Assembly: GCF_023061185.1 (NCBI RefSeq) | Contig: NZ_JAKGAK010000009.1 | Location: forward strand, 47,572-111,571 | Direction of reading: 5' to 3' | Source: Chromohalobacter beijerinckii | Lineage (GTDB): Bacteria > Pseudomonadota > Gammaproteobacteria > Pseudomonadales > Halomonadaceae | DNA length: 64,000 nucleotides | Shown here: piece after piece, positions 51,445 through 60,828 of the stretch | How positions within the stretch are numbered: position 1 is the stretch's first letter | How the letters are laid out: every line of letters begins with the position of its first letter | Made by a program: the position numbers and the translations under genes | Notes under the pieces: generated by a model | Seen by the model: only the letters and a program-made list of their open reading frames with translations | The model's database searches: none | Told to the model about the DNA's origin: nothing

Positions 51445-53336
51445 GCGTTGGCCGCCTGGAGGGACTGCTCATCGATCAGGCGACGCTTCTTGAGATGCAC
51501 CAGCAATAGCGACACGGCCGCTGGGGTGACCCCGGAGATACGTCCCGCCTGCGCCAGCGTCTCAGGTCGCGCAGCCTCGAGCTTCTGACGGATCTCGTGG
51601 GACAGGCCGTCGATGCGTGCGTAGTCCAGATCCTCGGGCAGACGCAGTGTCTCGTGGCGGCGCAGACGATCGATCTCGTCCTGCTGGCGCGCGATGTACC
51701 CCTGGTACTTGGCCTGTATCTGCACCTGCTCGGCGACAGTGGGATCGAGTTCAGGCGCGCCGTCGTCGAGATCGGCATGCGTCAGCTCGGGCCGCTTGAG
51801 TAGATCCGCAAGACGGTATTCGCGGGCCAGCGGCTTGTCGAGCTTGCTGGCGAGACGTGTGGCCAGCTCGCTCTGGGGTTGTACCCAGGTTTCCCGCAGG
51901 CGTTCGGACTCGCGGGCGATGGCCTCGCGCTTGGTGGAAAAACGCTGCCAGCGTTCGTCGTCGACGAGCCCCAGTTCCCGCCCGATCTCGGTGAGACGCA
52001 AGTCGGCGTTGTCCTCACGCAGCAACAGGCGATGCTCGGCCCGCGACGTGAACATGCGATACGGCTCTTGGGTGCCCATGGTGATCAGGTCATCGACCAG
52101 CACCCCGAGATAGGCCTCATCGCGGCGCGGTGTCCAAGCATCCTGCCCTTGAGCACGTCGTGCGGCGTTGAGCCCGGCCAGTAAGCCCTGGGCGGCAGCT
52201 TCCTCGTAGCCGGTGGTGCCATTGATCTGACCGGCGAAGAACAGGTTGTGGATAAATTTGGTTTCCAGCGAGTGACGCAGATCGCGCGGATCGAAGAAAT
52301 CATACTCGATGGCATAACCGGGGCGCGTGATGTGCGCGTTCTCGAAGCCTTTGATCGAACGTACCACCTGGAACTGCACGTCGAAGGGCAGCGAGGTTGA
52401 AATCCCGTTGGGATAGAGCTCGTGCGTATCGAGGCCTTCGGGCTCAACGAAGATTTGGTGACTCGACTTGTCTGCGAAGCGGTTCACCTTGTCTTCGATG
52501 GACGGGCAGTAGCGCGGCCCAACCCCCCCGATGACACCGGAATACATCGGAGAGCGTTCGAGATTGGCGTGAATGATCTCGTGGGTACGGGCGTTGGTAT
52601 GCGCGATGTGGCAGCTCATCTGACGCGGATGCTGCTCACGGTTGCCGAGATACGACATCACCGGGGTCGGCGTATCGCCCGGTTGGGTCTCGAGTACCGA
52701 GAAATCCACGCTTTTGGCGTCCAGGCGTGGCGGCGTACCGGTCTTGAGTCGATCGACGTTGAACGGCAGGGCACGCAGGCGTTGCGCCAAGGCATTGGAG
52801 GACGGATCGCCGGCCCGTCCGCCGGAGTGATTGTCCAACCCGATGTGGATAACGCCGCCCAGGAAGGTGCCGGTGCACAACACCACACTTTCGCCGAAGA
52901 CGCGAATACCCGTCTGCGTGACGACGCCGCGGACTGTATCGCCGTCGACGATCAAATCGTCGGCGGCCTGTTGGAAGAGCGTCAGATGCGATTGGTTTTC
53001 CAGCTGGCTGCGAATCGCGGCCTTGTAACGGACGCGGTCAGCCTGGGCCCGCGTGGCACGCACGGCGGGGCCCTTGCGGGCATTGAGTACACGGAACTGA
53101 ATGCCACCGAGATCGGTGGCATGCGCCATGGCGCCGCCTAAGGCATCGATTTCCTTGACCAGATGGCTCTTGCCGATCCCGCCGATGGCGGGATTGCAGG
53201 ACATTTGGCCGAGCGTCTCGATGTTATGCGTCAGCAATAGCGTCTGACAGCCCATGCGAGCGGCAGCCAGTGCGGCTTCGGTCCCCGCATGGCCCCCGCC
53301 GATGACGATGACATCAAAGCGGTCTGGGTAATCCAC
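51441..53336 (-). CDS. mnmG: tRNA uridine 5-carboxymethylaminomethyl modification enzyme MnmG
   Basis: FAD-dependent subunit that, with MnmE, modifies the wobble uridine of several tRNAs. The 631-residue protein starts with [23 protein letters not shown], has the MnmG signature [12 protein letters not shown] and [19 protein letters not shown], and a helical C-terminal domain that binds MnmE. The GTG at 53336 is backed by CGAGGTG; the longer frame to 53384 is rejected. A perfect DnaA box (52247-52255) falls inside the gene. mnmE is not next to it; upstream lies the probable oriC, as for gidA in E. coli. Confidence 0.97.
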   Translation of the reverse strand: MDYPDRFDVIVIGGGHAGTEAALAAARMGCQTLLLTHNIETLGQMSCNPAIGGIGKSHLVKEIDALGGAMAHATDLGGIQFRVLNARKGPAVRATRAQADRVRYKAAIRSQLENQSHLTLFQQAADDLIVDGDTVRGVVTQTGIRVFGESVVLCTGTFLGGVIHIGLDNHSGGRAGDPSSNALAQRLRALPFNVDRLKTGTPPRLDAKSVDFSVLETQPGDTPTPVMSYLGNREQHPRQMSCHIAHTNARTHEIIHANLERSPMYSGVIGGVGPRYCPSIEDKVNRFADKSSHQIFVEPEGLDTHELYPNGISTSLPFDVQFQVVRSIKGFENAHITRPGYAIEYDFFDPRDLRHSLETKFIHNLFFAGQINGTTGYEEAAAQGLLAGLNAARRAQGQDAWTPRRDEAYLGVLVDDLITMGTQEPYRMFTSRAEHRLLLREDNADLRLTEIGRELGLVDDERWQRFSTKREAIARESERLRETWVQPQSELATRLASKLDKPLAREYRLADLLKRPELTHADLDDGAPELDPTVAEQVQIQAKYQGYIARQQDEIDRLRRHETLRLPEDLDYARIDGLSHEIRQKLEAARPETLAQAGRISGVTPAAVSLLLVHLKKRRLIDEQSLQAANA

Positions 53337-53424
53337 GTTACACCTCGAATCGCAGCGTATGGCTGCGGTCGTGCATGTCGGCAAGCCTCATCGTCAGGCG
53401 ATGGAGCTTGGCAAATAGCCGGAC

Positions 53425-53453
53425 AGTATAAACCCCTTGTGAGTAACCGTCAG
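53425..53453 (-). promoter_or_regulatory. Promoter of mnmG
   Basis: On the minus strand CTGACG (53448-53453) and TATACT (53425-53430) are separated by 17 bases, about 90 bases upstream of the mnmG GTG. Transcription from here leaves the probable oriC, as the gidA promoter does in E. coli. Confidence 0.65.
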
Positions 53454-53874
53454 GGTTTTCCACACATGGATTTCCATGTGGGTTGGTCCGTCATCGGGGT
53501 CTTCTATTAATAACAATATAGAATTTAAAAGAAGTTCTGTTGTTGTTGTTATTACTGGTATCGCCAAAATCTGGGGATAAGTTAAAAAAATCAAGTGCCA
53601 TCGGGACTTTACACTGTTCATCGCTGATCGGAAAAAGAGCAAATAGCCTGCGCGGGAGCGGGGGACGGCCTGTGGATGGAAGGGGATCTTATCCACACGC
53701 CAGATCGTGCACCACTTGTCCCCAGGTGCATACCAGAGCCCCGCCCATAGTGGTCAACATTTAATGGTGTTGCCTTTTAACCCCCGCATGACGGGGCTGG
53801 TGGCGATAATGAGAGGGTTATGACGTCAAACTTATACACAGGCGAAAAATCGCCTTGTGAAGACAGAAATGAAG

Positions 53875-53900
53875 CGCGGCGACCCTTGGAGATCGCCGCG
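53875..53900 (-). terminator. Terminator-like hairpin after the amino-acid transporter operon
   Basis: A perfect 8-bp stem (CGCGGCGA at 53875-53882 against 53893-53900, 10-base loop) lies 44 bases after the ATPase gene's stop. Read leftward it is followed by CTTCATTTCTGTCTT, moderately U-rich. It would protect the oriC region from transcription. Confidence 0.55.
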
Positions 53901-53944
53901 TAATCGTGAGGTGGGAGCGCTATCTGGTATTGGAGAACACAGAG

Positions 53945-54715
53945 CTAGTGCTTGAGAACGCGGGAGAGGAAAGCCTGGGTGCGTTCGTGTTGGGGACGAT
54001 CGAAAACCTCTTGTGGCGAGCCTTGTTCGACGATGCGGCCGTCATGCACGAAGATGACGCGGTCGGCAACCTCGCGTGCGAAGCCCATCTCGTGGGTCAC
54101 GATCATCATCGTCATGCCTTCGTTGGCCAGTTCCCGCATGGCGTCGAGTACTTCGCCGATCATTTCCGGGTCGAGAGCCGAGGTGGGCTCGTCGAACAGC
54201 ATCAGGCGCGGTTCCATCGCCAATGCGCGGGCCAAGGCGACACGCTGCTGCTGGCCCCCGGAGAGCTGGCTGGGATACTTGTCGGCTTGATCGGTGATAC
54301 CCACGCGTTCGAGCAGTCGATCGGCGATTTCCCGGGCTTTGGTGTTATTGAGCCCACGTACTTTCACCGGGGCCAGGGTCACGTTGGCATGCACCGACAA
54401 GTGGGGAAACAGATTGAATTGTTGGAAAACCATGCCGACCTCGGTGCGGATGGTCTGCAACGATTTCCCGCCCTTGCCGTACGGTGTGAGTTCGTTGCCA
54501 TCGACGACGATGCGTCCTGACTGAAACTCCTCGAGGCCGTTGACGCAGCGAATGAGCGTCGATTTGCCGGAGCCACTGGCACCGACGATGACGACCACCT
54601 CGCCGGCGGCGATCTCGAGATCGATATCCTGCATCACGTGCAGGCTGCCAAAATACTTGTTGACCTTCTCCAACGTGACGATCGGAGTAGTGGAATCTTG
54701 CTGACTGTCATTCAT
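53945..54715 (-). CDS. Polar amino-acid ABC transporter ATPase (GlnQ/GltL-like)
   Basis: The energy-coupling subunit of a polar amino-acid importer. The 256-residue protein has Walker [10 protein letters not shown]-loop [13 protein letters not shown], signature LSGGQQQR, Walker B LMLFDEP and the switch His in [14 protein letters not shown] precedes the ATG by seven bases. It is the last gene of a binding protein - permease - ATPase operon, ten bases after the permease. Substrate (glutamine, glutamate or other) cannot be fixed from sequence. Confidence 0.95.
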   Translation of the reverse strand: MNDSQQDSTTPIVTLEKVNKYFGSLHVMQDIDLEIAAGEVVVIVGASGSGKSTLIRCVNGLEEFQSGRIVVDGNELTPYGKGGKSLQTIRTEVGMVFQQFNLFPHLSVHANVTLAPVKVRGLNNTKAREIADRLLERVGITDQADKYPSQLSGGQQQRVALARALAMEPRLMLFDEPTSALDPEMIGEVLDAMRELANEGMTMMIVTHEMGFAREVADRVIFVHDGRIVEQGSPQEVFDRPQHERTQAFLSRVLKH

Positions 54716-54725
54716 GATAGGCGCC

Positions 54726-55397
54726 TCATTGTCCGACCAGGCCCTTGCGCTCGAGCAGGCGCAAGGCGAAAGAGAGACTCAGGGTGATCGCCAGATAGAG
54801 CAAGGCGACCATCAAGTAGACCTCGAGCGCGGTGAAGGTGGTCGCGATATAGACCTGGCCTTGACGCACCAGCTCGCCCACGCCGATGACCGAGAACAGC
54901 GAGGTGTCCTTGATGCTGACGATGCCCTGATTCCCGAGCGCCGGGATCATGCGACGTAGCGCCTGGGGCCAGATGATGTAGCGGAAGGTATCGGTCCGCG
55001 ACAGGCCCAGCGACAAGCCGGCTTCACGTTGGCCCTTTTCGATGGATTGCACGCCGCCACGCACGATTTCCGAAATATAGGCCCCTGCGTTCAGGGCGAT
55101 GGCGGCGATACCGGCAACAACGGCGTTGATCGGACCACCCAGGAGTTGCGGCAAGCCATAGAAAATGAACAGTACCTGCACGAGTACTGGAGTGCCGCGG
55201 AATATCTCGATGTAGACAGTGGCGGGCCAGCGTAGCAAGCGCAGCGGACTGATACGTAGAAGGCCAAAGATGATACCGATCAGAAAGCCGATGGCGAGAC
55301 CGCCGAACGAGATCAGCAAGGTCCAGGGGATGCCGGTGAGCAAATGCGGGATGGAGGCGATGGCCGCCTGCCAGTCGAACTGGAAAGTGACGTCCAC
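54726..55397 (-). CDS. Polar amino-acid ABC transporter permease
   Basis: A 223-residue inner-membrane permease of the HisM/GlnP type with about five hydrophobic helices and the EAA coupling loop [31 protein letters not shown] facing the ATPase. The N-terminal part ([20 protein letters not shown]) is typical. The start is GTG at 55397 with TGGAGA about ten bases upstream. Only one permease gene is present, so it probably forms a homodimer. A hairpin separates it from the binding-protein gene. Confidence 0.94.
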   Translation of the reverse strand: MDVTFQFDWQAAIASIPHLLTGIPWTLLISFGGLAIGFLIGIIFGLLRISPLRLLRWPATVYIEIFRGTPVLVQVLFIFYGLPQLLGGPINAVVAGIAAIALNAGAYISEIVRGGVQSIEKGQREAGLSLGLSRTDTFRYIIWPQALRRMIPALGNQGIVSIKDTSLFSVIGVGELVRQGQVYIATTFTALEVYLMVALLYLAITLSLSFALRLLERKGLVGQ

Positions 55398-55476
55398 GAA
55401 GGTGTCTCCAGGGTCGTGCCTCGGCGTACGTGCGCGCTGAGGCGACGACGCTTACGGTGGATGATGTGCATGAAAA

Positions 55477-55504
55477 GGGGCCGGGTGCATGGTCACCCGG
55501 CCCC
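55477..55504 (-). terminator. Intra-operon hairpin between binding protein and permease genes
   Basis: A perfect 11-bp GC-rich stem (GGGGCCGGGTG at 55477-55487 against 55494-55504, 6-base loop) follows the binding-protein stop by about 16 bases. On the minus strand it ends in TTTTC, a short U run. It likely acts as a leaky terminator or 3'-end stabiliser, giving more binding protein than permease. Confidence 0.75.
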
Positions 55505-55519
55505 TGAAGGGTGTCGTAC

Positions 55520-56284
55520 TTACTCGGCGTCAGGCGCCTTACCGAACCACTTTTCGTAGATATCGTCGTAGGTGCCGTCTTCACGCATCTCGCTGAGCGC
55601 TTCGTTGGCGGGTTCTACCCATTCGCTGCCCTTGGCGAAGGCGATACCGTATTGCTGGCCTTCGTACAGTGGGCCAACCACCTTGGCTTTGCCCTTGCCT
55701 TTGGTCTCGGCGAAGTAGCCGACGTTGGGCGCGTCATAGAATACGGCATCAACACTGCCGCCCATGAGAGCCATGTACATGTCGGAACTGCCGGGATACG
55801 GGGTGATTTCGGCGTCGTCACCGAGCTCTTCCTGGAGGTAGTCGTAGCTCGTGGAACCGATCTTGGTGCCGATACGCATGCCTTCGAGGTCGTCGAGTTC
55901 CTCGACGTCGTCGTTGCTATTGGGGACCAGGATGCGTAGACCGCTATCGTAGTACGGGTCGGAGAAATCGACGATCTCACCGCGCTCGTCGGTAATGGTG
56001 ATACCCGCGATGGCGATATCGACGTTACCGGTCTGCACGGCGGGGATGATGCCGTTGAAGTCCATGGTGTTGAGATCGACTTCGAAGCCGGCACGATCGG
56101 CGATGGTGTTGATGATGTCGATGTCGAAACCAACCATTTCGCCGCTATCTTCGTCCATCATCTCGAAGGGCACGAAGCTGGGGTCGGTGGCCACGGCAAG
56201 TGTGGGGGTATCCTGGGCGAGGGCGACACTGCTGGTACCGAGTGCCAGAGCCAGGGCGGAAAGACGTAGTGGCAAGTGTTTCAT
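55520..56284 (-). CDS. Polar amino-acid ABC transporter substrate-binding protein
   Basis: A 254-residue periplasmic binding protein of the family 3 type. The signal peptide is residues 1-23 ([22 protein letters not shown] before QDTP). The mature protein opens [18 protein letters not shown] and has [15 protein letters not shown] and [29 protein letters not shown], with a conserved arginine in GLRILVP for the amino-acid carboxylate. GGGGAA lies before the ATG. It is acidic, as halophile periplasmic proteins tend to be. It is the first gene of the operon. Confidence 0.95.
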   Translation of the reverse strand: MKHLPLRLSALALALGTSSVALAQDTPTLAVATDPSFVPFEMMDEDSGEMVGFDIDIINTIADRAGFEVDLNTMDFNGIIPAVQTGNVDIAIAGITITDERGEIVDFSDPYYDSGLRILVPNSNDDVEELDDLEGMRIGTKIGSTSYDYLQEELGDDAEITPYPGSSDMYMALMGGSVDAVFYDAPNVGYFAETKGKGKAKVVGPLYEGQQYGIAFAKGSEWVEPANEALSEMREDGTYDDIYEKWFGKAPDAE

Positions 56285-56384
56285 AGCGTTCCCCGTTTAC
56301 TGTTGTTGATGGGACCGGCTCTACATTGACGAGTCCCGGTGGGGGCGTCAAGTAGAGAGAGGGAGAACGCGAAGGGAGAGAAGG

Positions 56385-56405
56385 GGCATCCGCGTGACGG
56401 ACGCC
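56385..56405 (-). terminator. Probable terminator of erpA
   Basis: An 8-bp stem with one G-U pair (56385-56392 against 56398-56405, 5-base loop) lies 20 bases after the erpA stop; read leftward it is followed by a pyrimidine tract (CCTTCTCTCCCTTC). It would separate erpA from the transporter operon. Confidence 0.4.
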
Positions 56406-56424
56406 CGAGGCGCTGCATGACCGC

Positions 56425-56778
56425 TCAGACGGCGAACGAGGCACCGCAGCCGCAGGTAGATGTGGCGTTGGGATTCTTGATGATGAAGCGCGCTCCGGCG
56501 AGGCCTTCCTCGAAATCTACCGTGGAGCCAACCAGGTATTGATACGAGAGTGCGTCAATGATCATCGACGCGCCACCATGTTCGATGACGGTATCCTCAT
56601 CGCCGACGTTTTCGGCGAAATCGAAACCGTACTGGAAGCCCGAGCAGCCTCCACCGGTGACGTAGACACGCAGTTTGAGACCCGGCTTGCCCTCTTCCTC
56701 GACCAATACGCCCAGACGCTGGGCGGCGGCATCGGTCAAGTACATGGGCACCGGGACGAACGATTCAGCCCCGCTCAT
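56425..56778 (-). CDS. erpA: Iron-sulfur cluster insertion protein ErpA
   Basis: An A-type carrier that hands Fe-S clusters to target enzymes, among them isoprenoid synthesis enzymes. The 117-residue protein has the three conserved cysteines: one in [11 protein letters not shown] and the pair in STCGCGASF at the C-terminus. The ATG at 56778 has an excellent AAGGAGGTCA five to six bases upstream, so the upstream in-frame ATG at 56835 is rejected. It has its own unit between the transporter and the divergent CLC gene. Confidence 0.95.
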   Translation of the reverse strand: MSGAESFVPVPMYLTDAAAQRLGVLVEEEGKPGLKLRVYVTGGGCSGFQYGFDFAENVGDEDTVIEHGGASMIIDALSYQYLVGSTVDFEEGLAGARFIIKNPNATSTCGCGASFAV

Positions 56779-56998
56779 GGGTGACCTCCTTAATCCATCG
56801 TGTGGCATATGGCTTACCATTATCGTGAAAACCAAGCAAAACGGTCAACTTTGTATTGCTGTGGAGTGCTGCCTACCGTCCTTCGCTAAGGTGTATGATA
56901 GAAAATACGCTATGTCAGGTTGCCATGGCGACGCCGGGGCGTGGCCATGCCGCGCGCCATGTCCTCGGTGGAATTATCCGTTCATGGGGAGATACGGT

Positions 56999-58756
56999 GT
57001 GCCTTCGCGTCGGTTTCGACCACCGCTCAAGCGGCCCAGTATGGAAGCTTTTCGTCGCCGCTTGGCAAGCGTCGATGCGTTGCCGCAGTTATGTGTGCTA
57101 GGGGTCCTCTCGGGGCTTCTGACCGGCGGTCTAATGGTCGTTTTTCGCGGCGCACTGGAGTTTGGGGCGCTGGCTTTCATGCCCGATGGCGACCCCGAGG
57201 CCTTTGAGCGACTCGCAGTTCCCCTTCGTGTGGTGTTGCCGTTGATTGCTGTGGCGCTGATCGGTCTGTGGCTATGGCGTATGCCGACGAGCGTCGGCAA
57301 GATCGGCATCGGTCATGTCATCGAACGGTTGACTTATCATCAGGGCAAGATGCCGCTACGCAACTGGATCACCCAGTGGTGGGTAGGGCTCGTGGCCCTG
57401 TTGGGCGGTCTTTCCGCAGGGCGCGAGGGGCCTGCCATACACCTTGGTGCGGCGGCATCGAGCTGGATCGGTCAGACCATGCGGTTGCCCCACAACAGCC
57501 TGCGCGTATTGGTGGGGTGCGGCACTGCGGCGGGCATCGCCGCGTCGTTCAATACCCCAATCGCCGGTGTCATCTTCGCCATGGAAGTGGTGATGATGGA
57601 GTACACCATTACCGGTTTCATGCCGGTCATTCTGGCCTCGACTACCGGTGCCGTTGTCTCGCAGTTGGTCTACGGTTCCCAGCCCGCCTTCTCGGTGCCC
57701 AGCGTGCAGTTGGCTTCGTTATTCGACCTGCCCTGGATCGCTGTCACGGCCTTGTTGATCGGACTGGTGGCCGGCGGCTTCGTGCGTCTTGCCAGGCCTG
57801 CCGTGTGGCAGACGCGCCTGCCCATGTGGGGACGATTCCTGGCGGTGGGTGTTGCGGTGGCGGTACTGGCTTGGTGGTATCCCCAGGTCCAGGGGATGGG
57901 CTATGACTCGCTGGAGCGTATGCTTGTCGGCCAGCCGGCGCTGGATGTGCTGATCGCCGTGGCGCTCGGTAAGCTGGCGCTGACGGCATTGGCCATCGCC
58001 TTTGGGGTTCCGGTGAGCATCATTGGGCCGATTCTGGTGTCGGGAGCGGCCCTGGGCACGTTGTGCGGATTGTTGTGGGCCACGCTGATGCCGGAGCTAG
58101 CTTCGTCACCGGTGGTGTTCTCGCTGCTGGGCATGGCCGCCATGATGGGGGCCGTCCTGCAGGCGCCCTTGGCGGCGTTGATGGCGCTTCTGGAATTGAC
58201 CCACAATTCGAGCATCCTGCTGCCAGGCATGTTGGCGGTGGTCATTGCAGTGCTGGTGGCGCGTCAGGGGTATCACTGCTCGGGTTTTTTCATCTCCACG
58301 CTCGATAGCCAAGGTCTGCATCCCTTGCAGCGTCCCTTGATGCAAGCCTTGTCACGGGTCGCGGTGCCAGCCGTCATGGAGCGCAGCGTGGCGCGGGCGC
58401 CGCGCATACTGACGCGCGCCCAGGCTCAGGAACTGCTAGCCGGCAAACCCACTTGGCTGGTGGTCTCGCGCGAGAACGACAAACCCCCGGTAGGACTCAA
58501 GGCCGCCGGGCTGGCACGGCTCATGCTCGACGAGCAGTGGCAGGGCGAGACGCATTTCGACCTATTGGAGATTCCCGGCCAGCGGGTCGACATGGCGCCG
58601 ATCGCCTTGCAGGCGACGCTCTCCGAAGCCTTCGAACAGCTCAACAAACAGAGGGTCGATGTGCTGTATGTCGAGCACACCACGGCGCCGCTGATCCGCA
58701 AGATTTCGGGTATCATCACCCGCGACGCCATCGAGAACTACTACCGTAACAAATGA
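56999..58756 (+). CDS. CLC-family anion channel/transporter with a C-terminal CBS-like region
   Basis: A membrane protein of about 585 residues (571 from the ATG at 57041) with ten or more hydrophobic helices. The gating motif GREGP is intact (GGLSAGREGPAIHLGAAASSW). The usual GSGIP motif is replaced by a GIGHVIERL segment, and GxFxP appears as VSIIGPILVSGAALG, so anion selectivity may differ from chloride. The last ~110 residues look like a CBS pair (RILTRAQAQELL, ISGIITRDAIENYYRNK). I prefer GTG at 56999, with GGGGAGA six bases upstream; 57041 lacks a good RBS. Divergent from erpA. Confidence 0.9.
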   Translation: MPSRRFRPPLKRPSMEAFRRRLASVDALPQLCVLGVLSGLLTGGLMVVFRGALEFGALAFMPDGDPEAFERLAVPLRVVLPLIAVALIGLWLWRMPTSVGKIGIGHVIERLTYHQGKMPLRNWITQWWVGLVALLGGLSAGREGPAIHLGAAASSWIGQTMRLPHNSLRVLVGCGTAAGIAASFNTPIAGVIFAMEVVMMEYTITGFMPVILASTTGAVVSQLVYGSQPAFSVPSVQLASLFDLPWIAVTALLIGLVAGGFVRLARPAVWQTRLPMWGRFLAVGVAVAVLAWWYPQVQGMGYDSLERMLVGQPALDVLIAVALGKLALTALAIAFGVPVSIIGPILVSGAALGTLCGLLWATLMPELASSPVVFSLLGMAAMMGAVLQAPLAALMALLELTHNSSILLPGMLAVVIAVLVARQGYHCSGFFISTLDSQGLHPLQRPLMQALSRVAVPAVMERSVARAPRILTRAQAQELLAGKPTWLVVSRENDKPPVGLKAAGLARLMLDEQWQGETHFDLLEIPGQRVDMAPIALQATLSEAFEQLNKQRVDVLYVEHTTAPLIRKISGIITRDAIENYYRNK

Positions 58757-58757
58757 T

Positions 58758-58780
58758 CCCGGCACTACTCCGGGCATTTT
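58758..58780 (+). terminator. Weak hairpin after the CLC gene
   Basis: A 5-bp stem (CCCGG at 58758-58762 against 58770-58774, 7-base loop) followed by CATTTT. It is short, and hemJ follows closely, so it may be an attenuator or chance. Confidence 0.3.
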
Positions 58781-58815
58781 CAGCAAGAACGTAGGACTAG
58801 CATTAAGGAATCGCC

Positions 58816-59247
58816 ATGTATCATTGGATCTTATCGCTGCACCTAGTTGCCGTCATGACCTGGTTCGCGGCGCTTTTCTTTCTCCCCCGGTTGTTCGTCT
58901 ATCATGCCCAGGCGCGCGACCATGGCGATGAACAGGCGATGGGTTACTTTCAGCTCATGGAACGGCGTCTCTACAAAGGCATCATGCTGCCGGCGATGCT
59001 TGCGGTGATCGTTTTTGGGGGGCTGCTGATCTATCTGGTGCCGAGCGTCATGAGTAATGGCTCGTTCCATGTCAAGCTGCTGCTGGTCGCGTTCTTGATC
59101 GGCTACCATCATGTGTGTCTGGCCTATCTCAAGCAGTTCGCGGCGGCGCGTTGCCAGAAGAGTTCGAAATTCCTGCGTATCTTCAATGGCATTCCCATCC
59201 TGCTGCTGTTTGCCATCATCCTGCTCGTCGTGTTTCAGCCGTTTTGA
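58816..59247 (+). CDS. hemJ: Protoporphyrinogen IX oxidase HemJ
   Basis: A small membrane protein of 143 residues with four hydrophobic helices, of the HemJ (UPF0093/CopD-like) family, which oxidises protoporphyrinogen IX to protoporphyrin IX. Family marks are LHLVAVMTWFAALFFLPRLFVYH with its histidine and arginine in helix 1, MERRLYKGIMLPA, and LLVAFLIGYHHVCL. AAGGA lies seven bases before the ATG. Its TGA overlaps the thiD ATG by one base (TGATG), so translation of the two is coupled. Confidence 0.92.
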   Translation: MYHWILSLHLVAVMTWFAALFFLPRLFVYHAQARDHGDEQAMGYFQLMERRLYKGIMLPAMLAVIVFGGLLIYLVPSVMSNGSFHVKLLLVAFLIGYHHVCLAYLKQFAAARCQKSSKFLRIFNGIPILLLFAIILLVVFQPF

Positions 59248-60071
59248 TGGCGACGCCAAGATTGCCGGCGGTGCTGGTGCTTGCTGGACACGACCCCACC
59301 GGCGGGGCGGGGCTGACCGCCGACGCCGAAGCCATCCGCGCCTGTGGTGGCTGGCCGTTGACCGTGCCCACCGCGCTGACGGTGCAAACCACGCGTGACG
59401 TCAAGCGCGTCATGCCGTGTTCGCGCGAGAGCATCGAAAGCGCTTGCGAGGCTTTGTTTGCGGATATCGAGATCAGCGCCATCAAGGTGGGGCTGATCGC
59501 CGATCGTGCGTCCCTCGAAGCGGTCATTGCCGTGGTGAGTGCGCATCCCCATTTACCGTTGGTCGTCGACCCGGTGATGCGCGCCGGTGGCGGCAGTGCA
59601 CTGACGCCCGACGACAACGTGGCGATGTTCCGCGAACGCCTGCTCGCGCTAGTGGATATCTTGACGCCAAATCGCCAGGAACTGGCGCGTCTGAGCGGGG
59701 CTTCCGGCAGTGAGGTGGACCGGGTGGTAGAACTGATGTCGCTGGGTGCGCAGGCGATTCTGGTCACCGGTGCCGATGCCTGGGAAGAGGAGACATCCGT
59801 GCGCGATGAGGTTGTCCACACCCTGCATACCCCCGACAATAGTCGTCAATGGCGCTGGCCACGACTGGCGGGTGACTATCATGGGTCGGGATGTACCCTG
59901 GCGGCTTCGTTGGCCGCGCGCTTGGCGTGTGGTGAATCCTTGATCGAAGCCTGCAGCCAGGCCCAGCGAGTGGCGTGGGATAGCTTAGTGCATGCGCAAC
60001 GTCTCGGGCACGGACAGGCGTTACCCGATCGCTTGTGGCGATTGCCGCCCTTCGAGAGCGAGACGATATGA
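59247..60071 (+). CDS. thiD: Hydroxymethylpyrimidine (phosphate) kinase ThiD
   Basis: Phosphorylates HMP and HMP-phosphate for thiamin synthesis. The 274-residue ribokinase-like protein has AGHDPTGGAGLTADAEAI at the N-terminus, the VVDPVMRAGGG block, LTPNRQELARL, and the anion-hole/catalytic motif DYHGSGCTLAAS. The start at 59247 overlaps the hemJ stop; a longer frame upstream is not used. Its own stop overlaps the thiE ATG by 4 bases, making hemJ-thiD-thiE one unit. Confidence 0.95.
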   Translation: MATPRLPAVLVLAGHDPTGGAGLTADAEAIRACGGWPLTVPTALTVQTTRDVKRVMPCSRESIESACEALFADIEISAIKVGLIADRASLEAVIAVVSAHPHLPLVVDPVMRAGGGSALTPDDNVAMFRERLLALVDILTPNRQELARLSGASGSEVDRVVELMSLGAQAILVTGADAWEEETSVRDEVVHTLHTPDNSRQWRWPRLAGDYHGSGCTLAASLAARLACGESLIEACSQAQRVAWDSLVHAQRLGHGQALPDRLWRLPPFESETI

Positions 60072-60724
60072 CGGCGGATTGGACGCAAGGCATTTACGCC
60101 ATTACCGATTCGGCGCTGCTGCCGGATGATGAGCGTTTGTTCGCGGCTTGCGAGCGCGCCCTGAGCGCGCGTCCGGCGTTGCTGCAGTACCGTGACAAGT
60201 CGGCGGATGCCGATAAACGCTGGCGTCAGGCCGCGACCTTGGCTGGATATTGCCACGATGCCGGAGTCCCGCTGATCGTCAATGATGATATCGCCCTGGC
60301 GGTGCGATTGGGTGCGCGTTTCGGCACTACTATCGGGGTCCACCTGGGACAACAGGATGGCGCGCTGGATGCCGCACGCGAGGCCCTGGGGCCCTCGGCG
60401 ATCATCGGCGCGACCTGTCATGCGCGTCTCGACCTGGCCGAGCGCGCGACGGCCGAAGGCGCCAGTTATCTGGCCTTCGGGCGTTTCTTCGCCTCGCGCA
60501 CCAAGCCTGAGGCGCCGCCGGCGTCCTTGGCACTGCTCGGCGACGCAGCGCGTTTCGGCCTGCCGCGTGTGGCGATCGGCGGGCTCGACGTCCACACTAT
60601 GCGTCTAGCCCGTGAGGCCGGCGCGGAGTTGCTAGCCACGGTGCATGCGGTCTTCGGCGCCGACGACCCCGCTATCGCCATCAAGGGACTGCAGGCGAGT
60701 CTCGGCGATGCGGTGCGACACTGA
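60068..60724 (+). CDS. thiE: Thiamine-phosphate synthase ThiE
   Basis: Joins HMP-diphosphate and the thiazole phosphate to thiamin phosphate. The 218-residue TIM-barrel protein shows [36 protein letters not shown], the [14 protein letters not shown] strand and [10 protein letters not shown]. Start and stop fit the family. The ATG overlaps the thiD stop (ATGA). No TPP riboswitch is seen upstream of the operon. Confidence 0.95.
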   Translation: MTADWTQGIYAITDSALLPDDERLFAACERALSARPALLQYRDKSADADKRWRQAATLAGYCHDAGVPLIVNDDIALAVRLGARFGTTIGVHLGQQDGALDAAREALGPSAIIGATCHARLDLAERATAEGASYLAFGRFFASRTKPEAPPASLALLGDAARFGLPRVAIGGLDVHTMRLAREAGAELLATVHAVFGADDPAIAIKGLQASLGDAVRH

Positions 60725-60725
60725 A

Positions 60726-60779
60726 TTATCCACAGGTTCGAACGGCGAGTTGTTCGACCTGTCCAGAGAGTTATCCACA
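60726..60779 (+). promoter_or_regulatory. Two perfect DnaA boxes in front of hemL
   Basis: TTATCCACA occurs at 60726-60734 and again at 60771-60779, same strand, 45 bp apart (start to start). Between them an imperfect inverted repeat (AGGTTCGAAC region against GTTGTTCGACCT) could bind another protein or fold. The second box lies just upstream of a possible -10 TATCTT (60799-60804), so DnaA could repress hemL. There is no AT-rich unwinding stretch here, so an origin is unlikely. Confidence 0.65.
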
Positions 60780-60828
60780 CTTTCTTTTAGCGACACTCTA
60801 TCTTAGTCACACACAGCCAGAGGAAGTC

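Larger units (their letters stand above)
53385..53900. other. Probable chromosomal replication origin (oriC)
   Basis: A non-coding gap of about 500 bases next to mnmG. DnaA boxes: perfect TTATCCACA at 53689-53697 (+) and TTATACACA at 53832-53840 (+); one mismatch at 53456-53464 (+) and 53572-53580 (-); two mismatches at 53671-53679 (-) and 53716-53724 (+). An AT-rich stretch (about 53503-53556 and 53582-53593) could be the unwinding element. Several GATC sites lie nearby (53626, 53685, 53703). The mnmG promoter forms the left edge and a transporter terminator the right edge. Neighbouring genes diverge in direction around here. dnaA itself is not in the window. Confidence 0.75.

Noticed and set aside
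53906..54520. Rightward open frame starting in the oriC gap
   Set aside because: It runs antisense through the ABC ATPase gene, which has complete ABC motifs.
59115..59246. TPP riboswitch before thiD
   Set aside because: thiD starts inside the hemJ stop; there is no leader and no THI-box pattern upstream of hemJ.
59879..60595. Leftward open frame opposite thiE
   Set aside because: Antisense to a gene with all ThiE motifs and coupled start.
60726..60779. The two DnaA boxes before hemL as a second oriC
   Set aside because: The gap is only 104 bases, has no AT-rich unwinding stretch and only two boxes; the 53.4-53.9 kb region is a better origin.
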